Of a stretch of DNA of 64,000 bases, positions 44,349 through 52,958 are shown in pieces (the stretch's first letter is position 1; each line of letters starts with the position of its first letter). Source of the stretch: VXYL01 sp965203685 (GTDB taxonomy: Bacteria > Pseudomonadota > Gammaproteobacteria > Pseudomonadales > Azotimanducaceae). A model generated the notes under the pieces. It searched no databases and was not told the DNA's origin. It worked only from the letters and a program-made list of their open reading frames with translations. Where the stretch lies: assembly GCA_965203685.1 (NCBI GenBank), contig OZ241908.1:2728001-2792000 (forward strand). The letters are read 5' to 3'. The position numbers were made by a program, and so were the translations under genes.

Positions 44349-45437
44349 ATGGATTTCGCGCTTGGTGAAGAGCAGCGGATGCTGCAAGACAGTATTGCCG
44401 GCTACCTGGAGTCCGGCTGCCCGTTGTCGCGGGTGCGCGAAGTGGCGGAGGCCGGCGAGTCGCGCGCCGAAGACGTCTGGCAGGAACTCACCAACCTGGG
44501 TGTTCACGGGGTCCTCATCGACGAGGACTACGGCGGCGTCGGTTTGGGCTACCTCGAAGCCGCGCTGATCGCGGAAGCCCTCGGCGCAGCCGTCGCACCG
44601 GTCCCCTACGTGGCGTCGGCGATCATGGCGCCGGTTGCACTCGCCGAGGCCGGCAGCGCCGGCCAGAAGGAGACCTGGTTGCCGCAAATCGCGGCCGGAG
44701 AGGCCGTTGCCGGCGTGGGCGTGAGCGAACAGGTCGGTCGGCGCGAGTCAGAAGGCGTGACGGCATCAGGCGGCAAGCTTCGCGGCAAGGCCATGTTCGC
44801 GATGGATGCTGCAAGCGCGGATGTGCTGATCATCGCCTCCGACGATGGCGCCTTGCACCTCGTCGATCCCGCTGCCAGCGGCGTGAAGCGCGAGAGGCTC
44901 AAGACCATCGACCGCACGCGCACGGTCTCGGAGATAACCCTGGACCGCGTCGACGCCGAAGTGCTGCCCGGGTCCGTCACCAACCGCGAACCGCTCCTGG
45001 CAACCATCGACGCGGGACGCATCATCCTGGCCGCCGACACCCTCGGTGCCGCCCAGGTCATGGCAGACAAGGCCGTCGAGTACGCCAAGGAGCGACGCCA
45101 ATTCAACCGGGTGATCGGCTCATTCCAAGCGGTCAAGCACATGTGCGCCGAAATGGCGGCTGAACTGGAGCCTTGCCGATCCTTGATCTGGTACGCCGCA
45201 CACGCCTACGGCGCCATACCCGAGGAAGGCCGGTTGATGGCCTGCCACGCCAAGGCGCACCTGTCCGAAGTGGGCAAGTTCGTCGCCCGCAAGTCGACCG
45301 AGGTACATGGCGGCATGGGAATCACCGACCTGCTTGGCCTGCACTACTGGTTCAAGCGCATCGGCTTCAACCGGCAAATGCTGGGTGCCCCCGAACTCGT
45401 GCGCGAAGAGGCCGCGCGGGTACAGGCCTGGGTCTAG
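44349..45437 (+). CDS. acyl-CoA dehydrogenase (short partner subunit)
   Basis: A 362-residue acyl-CoA dehydrogenase family protein, shorter and more diverged than its neighbour. The N-terminal helical domain and V-G-V-S-E-Q-V-G-R block are visible, but the standard signature Ser/Gly motif is weak. The C-terminal R-R-Q-F-N-R-V-I-G-S-F-Q-A-V-K-H near 245 and E-V-H-G-G-M-G-I-T near 325 are conserved. Such long-short pairs form heterotetramers in steroid side-chain and related degradation in Actinobacteria; here that is inference from pairing. Confidence 0.87.
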   Translation: MDFALGEEQRMLQDSIAGYLESGCPLSRVREVAEAGESRAEDVWQELTNLGVHGVLIDEDYGGVGLGYLEAALIAEALGAAVAPVPYVASAIMAPVALAEAGSAGQKETWLPQIAAGEAVAGVGVSEQVGRRESEGVTASGGKLRGKAMFAMDAASADVLIIASDDGALHLVDPAASGVKRERLKTIDRTRTVSEITLDRVDAEVLPGSVTNREPLLATIDAGRIILAADTLGAAQVMADKAVEYAKERRQFNRVIGSFQAVKHMCAEMAAELEPCRSLIWYAAHAYGAIPEEGRLMACHAKAHLSEVGKFVARKSTEVHGGMGITDLLGLHYWFKRIGFNRQMLGAPELVREEAARVQAWV

Positions 45438-45454
45438 CGATCGGTGAGGGCCGC

Positions 45455-46630
45455 ATGAGCGACGAAGCACTGTTCGAAGAGCGCGTCCTCAAGATCGCGG
45501 CCACGGGAAATCACTTCGCGCTGCTGACGGCGCCCGATGGCGGCTTTCTGCGCCTCGACGATGGCGCGTGCAGCGTCGACGACGTGGCCGATGATGGCGC
45601 GATGTGGCTCGCGCTCCCTGGCGATACGTACCGGCATGCGACCACCGGACGTGAACTGAACGTGAAACTCCGCGCGGACGGGGGCTTGGATCTCGCCCTC
45701 GACGGCGAAGCGCTGGGAGCAGACGGCAACCCGTCGAATGTCCCGGCCCGGTTCACGGCCGACCACGGTCCGGAACAACTTCCGTCTCAATACCTGCAGT
45801 TCTTCAAGGACCACGGCTGGGTCTGCCTGACCTGCGTCGTCGGGCCGGACCTAGTGGATGAGTTGCAGCGCGTGGCATGCACCGACGGCTACGAGGACCG
45901 CGAGGTGGACCGGACCGCTCCGCAACTCTGCCAAAGCGCCGCCGTGGCCGAGACCGCCGCCGAACCGGTCTCGTTATGGCTGACCCGGCAGTACATGGGC
46001 CTCGACGAGGTCACCCTCGGCCATGCGCCCGCGATCGTCGTGCTGACCAAGGACGACGGCAAGCGCAATGTCCAGGGCTGGCACTCCGACTATCCCTATC
46101 ACTGGGGCATTCCGGCCTTCGCGGCAGTGCCGACACCCTCCGGGGCGACTGTGCTCGGCGTCCAGCGCAACGTCTGCGTATCCGAATTCACCAAGGTGCG
46201 CGGCGCAACGGCGTTCAAACTTGGCTCCCACACCTTGGAGCGACCGCCGCCCGAGGCGTGGGGAAGAGCTGGCGTCCACGGCCGGCCAGGCTACCGAGCC
46301 GAAAACGGCCTCCCCTACACCGGACCCGAAGCCGACGTCATCGAGGCACCGGCGGGAAGTACGATCCTCTACGATGCGCGGACCTGGCACCGCGCCGGCG
46401 TCAATCGCACCGACCACAAGCGTGCCGCGATGCTGCAGGCGATGGTGCCGGCCTACGTCGTGCCCAAGAACGATACGGGCGGGCCGTATCGGCAGTTCGT
46501 TGAGAGTCCTGTGTATGGCGAACTCAACGGGCGCCAAAGAAGGGAAATCAACAACCTCATGGTGCACCGGTTTCCCGGCGCCTACCGACGCCAAGCCATG
46601 GTTGGCGACGAGGCACTGGCGACAAGCTAG
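45455..46630 (+). CDS. phytanoyl-CoA dioxygenase family protein
   Basis: A 391-residue Fe(II)/2-oxoglutarate oxygenase-like protein. The iron site is visible as G-W-H-S-D-Y near residue 210 (H-x-D) and T-W-H-R-A-G-V-N-R-T-D near 310 (distal His and the 2-oxoglutarate Arg). The first ~110 residues are an extra domain of no known family. It follows the two acyl-CoA dehydrogenases by 17 bp, so the three may act on the same CoA ester. ATG 45455 with GAGGG upstream is preferred over a longer frame that overlaps the dehydrogenase. Confidence 0.86.
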   Translation: MSDEALFEERVLKIAATGNHFALLTAPDGGFLRLDDGACSVDDVADDGAMWLALPGDTYRHATTGRELNVKLRADGGLDLALDGEALGADGNPSNVPARFTADHGPEQLPSQYLQFFKDHGWVCLTCVVGPDLVDELQRVACTDGYEDREVDRTAPQLCQSAAVAETAAEPVSLWLTRQYMGLDEVTLGHAPAIVVLTKDDGKRNVQGWHSDYPYHWGIPAFAAVPTPSGATVLGVQRNVCVSEFTKVRGATAFKLGSHTLERPPPEAWGRAGVHGRPGYRAENGLPYTGPEADVIEAPAGSTILYDARTWHRAGVNRTDHKRAAMLQAMVPAYVVPKNDTGGPYRQFVESPVYGELNGRQRREINNLMVHRFPGAYRRQAMVGDEALATS

Positions 46631-46663
46631 CACCGTAGCCAATCACGTCTCCCCGAAAGGCGG

Positions 46664-46789
46664 GCGACCGAGCACCTGAAGGGCGAAGACGTGCGTCTTC
46701 GCGTCGGCGTCGGCACCGGCCGCAACACCGTCTCGACCTGCGACCTCACCCACGCCTACATCGACATCAACGCCGGCTACCGGAGTTGA
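46664..46789 (+). pseudogene. argJ: 3' remnant of argJ (glutamate N-acetyltransferase)
   Basis: About 40 codons ending in TGA at 46787 read as the C-terminus of ArgJ: D-V-R-L-R-V near the start, then T-C-D-L-T-H-A-Y-I-D-I-N and A-G-Y-R-S. The family always ends with a C-D-L-T/S-x-x-Y-V-x-I-N-A-x-Y-R-T/S block. There is no start codon, and the preceding dioxygenase gene ends at 46630, so the rest of argJ is missing. This is a deletion or rearrangement scar. The remaining 235 bp up to the lipoprotein gene hold nothing I can assign. Confidence 0.72.
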
Positions 46790-47023
46790 TCCGGCCCGCT
46801 TGGTCGCGACGGCGCGCCGGCGCACGCTAGCCATGCACGCGCAGCCCGACCGTTCGCGAAGCCGAGCCTTCAGATCGGCGTGATACTCTGGGCTGGCGGA
46901 CCGGCCCTTGGGGGATCCACGAGCTACACGTAGCCTAAGGCGCGCAGACAATCCACGCTTCTTGAACCAAGCCGTTGCTCGCCAAGGCGTCATCGGATCG
47001 GCGGAATGCTCGGGAGGAAACCG

Positions 47024-48736
47024 ATGTCGACACATCTTGCCCTGCTCGCCCGGCGAGCCATGCTGCTTGCCTTAGCAGCTCTCGCCACCGGCTGCGACGA
47101 AGGCGCATCGAAAAGCGGGGACGAAGCCACATCGAGCGGGGACGAAGCGGCGTCAAGCGCCGGGGACGTCAAAGGGGAAACTGCCGTGCGCCAAATCGGC
47201 GCGTCCGCGAGTTTCCGTGGGATCAACGGCATTCATTTCGGGCCGAACGGCGACCTTTGGCTCGCCTCCGTCGTCACGCCCGCCGTCGCACGCATCGACC
47301 CCGAGAGCGGCGAGATCCTCGAGAACCTAGGGCTAGGCGACGGTCCGAAATCGCCAGACGACCTCGCCTTCGGGCCGGACGGCTCGGTTTATTGGACCGA
47401 CATCAGCAACGGCGAGGTCGCGATGAGAAGCCCCGATGGGGACACCCGAATTGTCGCCGCCCCCGGTGTCGGTGTGAATCCGATCACTTTCTCCGACGAC
47501 GGTCGCTTGTTCGTCTCCCAGTGCTTCATGGACACCCGGCTCTTCGAACTCGACCCGCAGGGCGTTGCCGAACCGCGCCTCATCCGCGACGACCTAGGAC
47601 CCGGATGCGGCCTGAACGGGATGGACTGGGGTTCGGCGGATGGGCGGCTCTACGGCCCGCGCTGGTTCCGCGGCGAGGTCGCCCGCGTCGATGTGGACAG
47701 CGGCGAACTGGAGACCGTGGCGGACGGTTTCGAGGTCCCGGCGGCGGTGAAATTCGACAGCTTGGGCCGGCTCCATGTCTTGGACTCCTTGCGCGGCGAG
47801 GTCATCCGGCTGGGCGAGGGCGGTAGCCGGGAAGTCGTGGCGCGCGTTCAGCCCGGCCTCGACAACCTTGCCTTTAGCGACGACGACCGCCTCTTCATCT
47901 CGAGCTTCGCCGACGGCTTCATCGTCGAAGCCGTGTCGCCGAACGAGAACCGGGTCGTATTGGCGGGCGGCTTGAACATGCCCGGAGGGGTGGCGCTGAT
48001 CGGTGGCGCCGAGTCGCCCCGGCTCGTCGTTGCGGATTTCTTCGCGCTCCGACAACTCGACCCGGTGACAGGAGAGGAACTCTCCGTGGTCCGCGACGTG
48101 ATCGGCTTTTCAGACCTTGGAACTTCGATGTCGGTTCAGGCGACGGTCGAGGGACAGCTCGTGCTGACGAGCTGGTTCGACAACGCCGTTCGCCTCTGGG
48201 ATCCGGATGCCGACGCCTTGGTGGAGATTTTCGACGGGCTGGCGCAACCGATCGACGCCGTGCTGTTCGAAGGCGAAATCGTCGCCAGCCAATGGGGAGC
48301 CGGAGACGTGATCGCCTTCTCGCCCGAGGATCCCGCGCAGAAGCGGGTGCTGATCGATGGCCTGTCGGGCCCCGCCGGTCTGACCACCGCGGACGGTGCC
48401 CTATACGTCGCCGACAATCTGGCCGGCACCTTGCACCGCATCCGCGACGGCAGCAGCGATCTGGTGGCTGAAGGTCTCGACCAGCCTGAAGGCCTCGCGG
48501 CCGCGAACGGTTCCATCTTCGTCGTCGAGGCGGGCAACGGCCGGGTGACGGCGATCAACCCGGCCACCGGGGAGTCGACGACGGTCGCCGGGCCTCTCGA
48601 ACTGCACGTGCCGCCGTCGGGCGCCTTCCCCAACACGATGCTGTTCAACGGCATCGCCACCGACGGCGAGACGGCCTGGGTCGCGGGCGACGCGGCGAAC
48701 ACGGTCTACGTCCTGGAACTGGAACAGCGTTCTTGA
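47024..48736 (+). CDS. beta-propeller lipoprotein (SMP-30/gluconolactonase-like)
   Basis: A 570-residue lipoprotein with a lipobox L-A-T-G-C near residue 26. A short repetitive linker follows (S-G-D-E-A-T-S-S, S-G-D-E-A-A-S-S), then two propeller-like halves rich in G-x-D-G-x-L-W/V and I-x-P-x-T-G-E repeats (about residues 50-300 and 310-560), as in SMP-30/NHL-type six-bladed propellers. Propellers of this class bind sugars, lactones or quinoproteins; the ligand is unknown. ATG 47024 lies five to eight bases after GGGAGGAAA. Confidence 0.83.
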   Translation: MSTHLALLARRAMLLALAALATGCDEGASKSGDEATSSGDEAASSAGDVKGETAVRQIGASASFRGINGIHFGPNGDLWLASVVTPAVARIDPESGEILENLGLGDGPKSPDDLAFGPDGSVYWTDISNGEVAMRSPDGDTRIVAAPGVGVNPITFSDDGRLFVSQCFMDTRLFELDPQGVAEPRLIRDDLGPGCGLNGMDWGSADGRLYGPRWFRGEVARVDVDSGELETVADGFEVPAAVKFDSLGRLHVLDSLRGEVIRLGEGGSREVVARVQPGLDNLAFSDDDRLFISSFADGFIVEAVSPNENRVVLAGGLNMPGGVALIGGAESPRLVVADFFALRQLDPVTGEELSVVRDVIGFSDLGTSMSVQATVEGQLVLTSWFDNAVRLWDPDADALVEIFDGLAQPIDAVLFEGEIVASQWGAGDVIAFSPEDPAQKRVLIDGLSGPAGLTTADGALYVADNLAGTLHRIRDGSSDLVAEGLDQPEGLAAANGSIFVVEAGNGRVTAINPATGESTTVAGPLELHVPPSGAFPNTMLFNGIATDGETAWVAGDAANTVYVLELEQRS

Positions 48737-48774
48737 GCAGTCCGGTGAGATCGCTGGCGCACTCATGCCGAATG

Positions 48775-48809
48775 GCGGACGCGAACAGCAAGCCGTTCGG
48801 GACGTCCGC
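48775..48809. repeat. nested palindromic repeat, same family as 29532-29602
   Basis: Outer stem GCGGAC (48775-48780) / GTCCGC (48804-48809) encloses CGAAC (48782-48786) / GTTCG (48795-48799). The left flank and core match the repeat downstream of kdsD almost base for base (GAATGGCGGACGCGAAC). It lies just after the lipoprotein gene. Confidence 0.8.
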
Positions 48810-48917
48810 GTACCGTCAAGGCACGTTCACCGACGATTCAGGTTCCAAGTGTCAAGCTACGACACATTGACACGGGCGTTACGAGCCCGAACGTCGCTGC
48901 CATCAATGGGCATATCG

Positions 48918-49304
48918 ATGATGAAAACGATTCCGTTTGTCGCAATCCTCGCCGGGAGCACATTGCTGGCCGGCTGTCTCAACACCGGCGCGAAGCATCG
49001 CCCCATCGTCGATGGCAGCGATCCTGAGAAGTACGAGACCGACCTCGCAGCCTGCCAAGCGTTGGCACGCCAACGTCCCCACATGAACGAGGACAACAAG
49101 CTCGACACGTCCATCGGCGCGGCAGTCGGCGGCGTCGCCGGCGCGGTGACCGGTGGCGTGGAAGGCGCGATCGGCGGTGCGGTCGCCGGGGCCGCCGGCA
49201 GTGCTGCCCAAGGGTCGCGGCGAACGGTGGACGAACGCAAGGGGATCGTCATCCGATGCATGGTTGGCCGCGGCCACAACGTGGTCGAACGAACCTGGTA
49301 TTGA
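48918..49304 (+). CDS. glycine-zipper lipoprotein
   Basis: A 128-residue outer-membrane-type lipoprotein. The signal ends in the lipobox L-L-A-G-C (Cys at about residue 18 from this start). The mature part has a central glycine zipper (G-A-A-V-G-G-V-A-G-A-V-T-G-G-V repeats, about 58-85), as in Rcs/YmgG-type proteins, flanked by two conserved-looking cysteines. Several in-frame ATGs exist (48906, 48918, 48921); the last two give the shortest normal signal. No ribosome site is convincing. Confidence 0.72.
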   Translation: MMKTIPFVAILAGSTLLAGCLNTGAKHRPIVDGSDPEKYETDLAACQALARQRPHMNEDNKLDTSIGAAVGGVAGAVTGGVEGAIGGAVAGAAGSAAQGSRRTVDERKGIVIRCMVGRGHNVVERTWY

Positions 49305-49320
49305 TCGGCCAGGGTGCCAG

Positions 49321-49809
49321 TCAAGGTCGGGGCCGAGCTAGGTCCAATGCCATGACCAGTGCGTCTTCACGACCGTGCTCGGTCGGATAGTAGCCGCGTC
49401 GGCGTCCCACTTCCCGGAACCCCAGAGCGTCGTAGAGTGTCATGGCCACACGGTTCGAGATGCGCACCTCCAGGAACACCCGCCCCGCCCCGGCGGCGAC
49501 TGCCCGCTCGACTAAGCGGGACGTCAGCGCCCGGCCGTGGCCCGCGCCTTGCGCACCGGGCACCACGCAGACGTTGAGGAGTTGCGCTTCGCCCGCCCCG
49601 ACCGAGAGAACGCCGTGGCCGACCACGACGCCGCTGACCACGGCAACCCAGCACTCGTGACCTTCCGCAAGGCAGTCGGCGAAGACCTGGCCGGACCAGG
49701 GGAACCTGTAAGCCCGTTGCTCGTTGGCCGTGACACGGTCAAGGTCTGCGGTCGTCATCCGCCTCAAGCGTGTACCGCGTACGGCTACAGGCTTCGGATG
49801 CGATCCCAC
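49321..49809 (-). CDS. rimI: ribosomal protein bS18 alanine N-acetyltransferase RimI
   Basis: A 162-residue GNAT acetyltransferase. The RimI opening L-R-R-M-T-x-A-D-L-D-R-V and E-Q-R-A-Y-R-F-P-W-S are visible at residues 15-40, the acetyl-CoA block V-V-P-G-A-Q-G-A-G-H-G near 87 and the late L-Y-x-x-L-G-F-R-E-V-G-R-R-x-G-Y-Y near 130. It acetylates the N-terminal Ala of S18. It overlaps the holD-like gene by 25 bp, the same order as in E. coli. Confidence 0.9.
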   Translation of the reverse strand: MGSHPKPVAVRGTRLRRMTTADLDRVTANEQRAYRFPWSGQVFADCLAEGHECWVAVVSGVVVGHGVLSVGAGEAQLLNVCVVPGAQGAGHGRALTSRLVERAVAAGAGRVFLEVRISNRVAMTLYDALGFREVGRRRGYYPTEHGREDALVMALDLARPRP

Positions 49810-50426
49810 AGCCGCTTCTTGGTGTCCGCGTCCGGTGCGCCGGGAGGCACGTAGATCCGCCCTTCGGTCCTGTCGGTCGCGTCCGCGCCGCCGACGAGGT
49901 CCAGGACGCGTTGTCCCGACATCAAGGTGCGTTCCCCGTTGCGCGTCTGATGCCCCAGGAAGGCCCGGAACGCGCGACCGCCACCGCCCGGATCAGCACC
50001 AGGCTGCGGCCAATCGAATACGAGGTCCTGCCGCTCGGCGACGGTGAAGCCGTTCATCGCCCGGGCGACGTCGAGCAGGAAGCGTCGCCATGGCCACGCG
50101 TCCTCCGCAAGCGCCACGAAGACCTGCCCGTAGCGGAAGCAGCGAATCCTGAAAGCGGTCTCCGTGGAAGCCGTGTCACCCGGGGCGGCAGGCTCGGCGG
50201 CGACCGGTCGTGCTTGGACGCGTTCCGAGGGGGCCGTTGGCGATGACCCGTCTGTGCGAGGGGCAGGGCCCCCGCGCTCCCCGGCTGAGGGCTCTTTCTT
50301 GCGAGGGGCAGGCCCCTCGCGCTCCCCGGCTGAGGGCTCTCCAAGCGGCGCGTCTTGTGGCCGACGCCGGGGCACCCAGACATCAACGCCCAGTTGCTGC
50401 AGATAGGCTGCTTGCCGCGCGTCCAT
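49785..50426 (-). CDS. holD: HolD-like DNA polymerase III psi subunit
   Basis: A 213-residue protein matched to HolD by three features: the N-terminal block Y-L-Q-Q-L-G-V-D-V-W-V-P-R-R (E. coli psi has L-Q-Q-L-G-I-T-Q-W-S-L-R-R), the C-terminal K-R-L-W-D-R-I, and position just before rimI. In E. coli the N-terminal psi segment binds the clamp loader and the rest binds chi. Here the linker between them is expanded by palindromic 45-bp repeats (residues about 30-60). The C-terminal domain is diverged, so the call rests on ends plus synteny. ATG 50426 puts the conserved block first. Confidence 0.7.
   Translation of the reverse strand: MDARQAAYLQQLGVDVWVPRRRPQDAPLGEPSAGEREGPAPRKKEPSAGERGGPAPRTDGSSPTAPSERVQARPVAAEPAAPGDTASTETAFRIRCFRYGQVFVALAEDAWPWRRFLLDVARAMNGFTVAERQDLVFDWPQPGADPGGGGRAFRAFLGHQTRNGERTLMSGQRVLDLVGGADATDRTEGRIYVPPGAPDADTKKRLWDRIRSL
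50248..50337. repeat. two tandem 45-bp palindromic repeats inside the holD-like gene
   Basis: Two 45-bp units (50248-50292, partly decayed; 50293-50337, close to perfect) match the helicase repeats at 6286-6420, differing at a few bases. They lie in the linker of the holD-like gene on the same strand but in another reading frame, encoding E-P-S-A-G-E-R-E-G-P-A-P-R-K-K instead of A-L-S-R-G-A-R-G-A-R-P-S-Q-E-G. Confidence 0.92.
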
Positions 50427-50499
50427 CCACCCGGATTGTACCTTGGGCGCGGATCGCGCTAAGTTTGCGCGTTCGCGAAATCTAAGAGACCAACCGCGC

Positions 50500-51552
50500 A
50501 TGCAATACCTGACCGACGATGTCCGGATCACCGGCATGGCCGAAGTGATGGCACCGGATGAAATCATCCAGGAGTGCCCGCTCCAGGAGGATCAGTCGTC
50601 CCTGGTATTCAATGTCCGGCGCCAAGCCAGCGACATCGTCGCAGGTCGCGACCGTCGGCTCTTGGCCATCGTCGGCCCGTGCTCCATCCACGACCCGGAT
50701 GCCGCCCGCGAATACGCGACGCGTCTCAAGGAGCGGGCCGACGCGGTCTCCGACCACGTACTCGTCGTCATGCGGGTCTACTTTGAAAAGCCGCGGACCA
50801 CCGTCGGCTGGAAGGGGCTTATCAACGATCCCAAGCTCGACGATTCGTTCGACATCAATCTGGGCTTACGTACCGCACGCGCCTTGCTCGGTGACATTGT
50901 CAGCATCGGCCTAGGCACCGGAACCGAGTATCTCGACCCGATCACACCGCAATACGTCGGCGACTTGGTGTGCTGGGCCGCGATCGGCGCGCGTACGACC
51001 GAGAGCCAGATCCACCGTCAACTCGCCTCCGGGCTATCCTGCCCGACCGGCTTCAAGAACAGCACCGACGGCGACATCCAGGTCGCGGCGGACGCCGTCA
51101 AGTCGGCCATGCACCCGCACATCTTCCTGTCCGTGACCAAGGCGGGCCACTCGGCGATCTTCTCCACGGCCGGCAACGACGACTGCCACATCATCCTTCG
51201 CGGCGGCGGCGGCAAGACCAACTTCGACAACCCGTCGGTGCACTACGCCAGCCGGATCCTCAATCAAGGGGGCTTAGGCGACCGCGTGATGGTCGATATG
51301 AGCCACGCCAACAGTTCCAAGGACCATAACCGCCAAGTCGCGGTCTGCGGCGACATCGCCGCGCAGGTCGCCGGCGGCGAGGACAAGATCATGGGTGTCA
51401 TGATCGAGAGCAACCTCGTGGCGGGGCGCCAGGGCCTGAGCAAGGACTTGACCTACGGCATGAGCATCACCGACGCCTGCATCGGCTGGGACGACACGGT
51501 GGCGTGCCTCGACCAGTTGGCGGAGGCCGTGGCAAAACGCAACGGAGCCTAA
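50500..51552 (+). CDS. aroG: class I 3-deoxy-D-arabino-heptulosonate 7-phosphate synthase
   Basis: A 350-residue AroF/G/H-type DAHP synthase, first enzyme of the shikimate pathway. The metal-site Cys in V-G-P-C-S-I-H is near residue 60, K-P-R-T-T-V-G-W-K-G near 93, the metal His in D-M-S-H-A-N near 266, Glu in M-I-E-S-N near 301 and Asp in S-I-T-D-A-C-I-G-W near 325. Which aromatic amino acid inhibits it cannot be told. The start at 50500 matches the family; it is divergent from the holD-like gene. The stop overlaps the convergent amidase stop. Confidence 0.92.
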   Translation: MQYLTDDVRITGMAEVMAPDEIIQECPLQEDQSSLVFNVRRQASDIVAGRDRRLLAIVGPCSIHDPDAAREYATRLKERADAVSDHVLVVMRVYFEKPRTTVGWKGLINDPKLDDSFDINLGLRTARALLGDIVSIGLGTGTEYLDPITPQYVGDLVCWAAIGARTTESQIHRQLASGLSCPTGFKNSTDGDIQVAADAVKSAMHPHIFLSVTKAGHSAIFSTAGNDDCHIILRGGGGKTNFDNPSVHYASRILNQGGLGDRVMVDMSHANSSKDHNRQVAVCGDIAAQVAGGEDKIMGVMIESNLVAGRQGLSKDLTYGMSITDACIGWDDTVACLDQLAEAVAKRNGA

Positions 51553-52958
51553 CCTCTAGGTCGCGCGAACGGCACCGGCTCGATCGGCGTCGGCATGTCG
51601 CAGCCCCGCTCGACGATTTCGGCAGCGAGCAGGCAGAGATCCTCGCGATAAAGATCCGCATACACCTGGATCCCGGTCGGCAGGCCGTCCGACACCCCCG
51701 TGGGCAGCGCCACGGCCGGGATGCCGAGCACATTCCCCGGGGTGATGAACTTGAGCGTCCGTAGGAACATCTCGGTGCCCGTGTCCGGGTCGAGATCCGC
51801 ATCGTAAGGGAACGGCAGGGAAGTCCAAGTGGGGCCGATCGCCACCGTGTAGTCGGTGAGAAACGCGGACCACCGCGCCCGAAGCCGCGCCCGTTCCGTG
51901 TGGACGGTGGCATTGGGGCGCGTCAACGGGGCGAAGTGATCCTGGAGACGTGCGAGGTAGGCCGCGGTCTCCGGCTTCACGACGGCTTTCGTCTCGGCGA
52001 AGCCGACCTCCATATCGATCACCAGGATTGCGCCCCATATCTCATTGACGCGATCGAGTTCGGGTGGCTGCGTCTCTTCGACCTGCCAGCCGCTGTCCGC
52101 GAGCAACTGTCCGGCCCGGCGGATCTCCGCAACGGTTGCGCTTGGCAGGTCGCAACCCGGAATGGCGGTGACCAGCGCCGCCCGGGGCCGTTCGGGAACG
52201 GCCCCCTCGAGTGGCGTATCCGTCGACTGCGGATCGACGATGTCTCGGCCCGCCATCGTCCGGAGGCCGATCCGCAGGTCGGCTACCGAACGCGCCATTG
52301 GGCCATCGGTCAGGAGGGCCATGGACATGCCGCCGTATTCACCCGAGTTCACCACCGCCAGCGGGATGCGCCCAACCGTCGGCTTGAGCGACGCGATGCC
52401 GCAGCAGTAGGCGGGGTTCCGCAGCGAGCCCCCGATGTCGTTGCCGATGCCGATCGGCGTCATCCCCGTGGCGAGGGCCGCCGCCTCGCCGCCGCTCGAC
52501 CCACCAGGTGTCAATGTCCCATTCCACGGGTTGCGTGTACGACCGCGAAGTGGATTGTCGGTATCGATGCGTGCGCCCATCTCGGGGAGGTTGGTGCGCG
52601 CGAGCGGGATGCCGCCGGCGCGTTTCATGCGGGCAACGACCGCAGCATCCCGTGTGGGCATGAAATCTGCCAGCGCCGGTACGCCTTGCGTGGTTGGTGA
52701 TCCGACGCAGTCGATGTTTTCCTTGATCGTGAAAGGCACACCGTGGAGCGGCCCGTTGCTTTCGGCGCCTCGGCTTGCGTCGGCGGCGTCCGCCGCCGCG
52801 CGTGCACTCTCGGCTAGGGGGAGGGTCACCGCATTCACGGAGCCGTTGACCGCGTCGATACGGGCCAGATGGGCCTCGACGACCTCCCGGCTCGAGACGT
52901 CGCCAGCGGCGATCATGCGCGCGAGTTCGGTCGCGGTATGCGTACACAAAGGGTTCAT
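51549..52958 (-). CDS. amidase (amidase signature family)
   Basis: A 469-residue amidase with the Ser-cisSer-Lys triad: Lys in F-T-I-K-E-N near residue 79, cis-Ser in G-G-S-S-G-G-E-A-A-A near 155 and the nucleophile in D-I-G-G-S-L-R-N-P near 178. The family hydrolyses amides (including aryl and fatty acid amides) to acids and ammonia. The CRTAC1 gene's stop overlaps this start as ATGA, so the two are translated together though they seem unrelated. Confidence 0.9.
   Translation of the reverse strand: MNPLCTHTATELARMIAAGDVSSREVVEAHLARIDAVNGSVNAVTLPLAESARAAADAADASRGAESNGPLHGVPFTIKENIDCVGSPTTQGVPALADFMPTRDAAVVARMKRAGGIPLARTNLPEMGARIDTDNPLRGRTRNPWNGTLTPGGSSGGEAAALATGMTPIGIGNDIGGSLRNPAYCCGIASLKPTVGRIPLAVVNSGEYGGMSMALLTDGPMARSVADLRIGLRTMAGRDIVDPQSTDTPLEGAVPERPRAALVTAIPGCDLPSATVAEIRRAGQLLADSGWQVEETQPPELDRVNEIWGAILVIDMEVGFAETKAVVKPETAAYLARLQDHFAPLTRPNATVHTERARLRARWSAFLTDYTVAIGPTWTSLPFPYDADLDPDTGTEMFLRTLKFITPGNVLGIPAVALPTGVSDGLPTGIQVYADLYREDLCLLAAEIVERGCDMPTPIEPVPFARPRG

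Noticed and set aside
46643..47035. 130-residue minus-strand frame
   Set aside because: Composition is Arg/Val/Gly biased, and it lies opposite the argJ tail, which explains why it is open.
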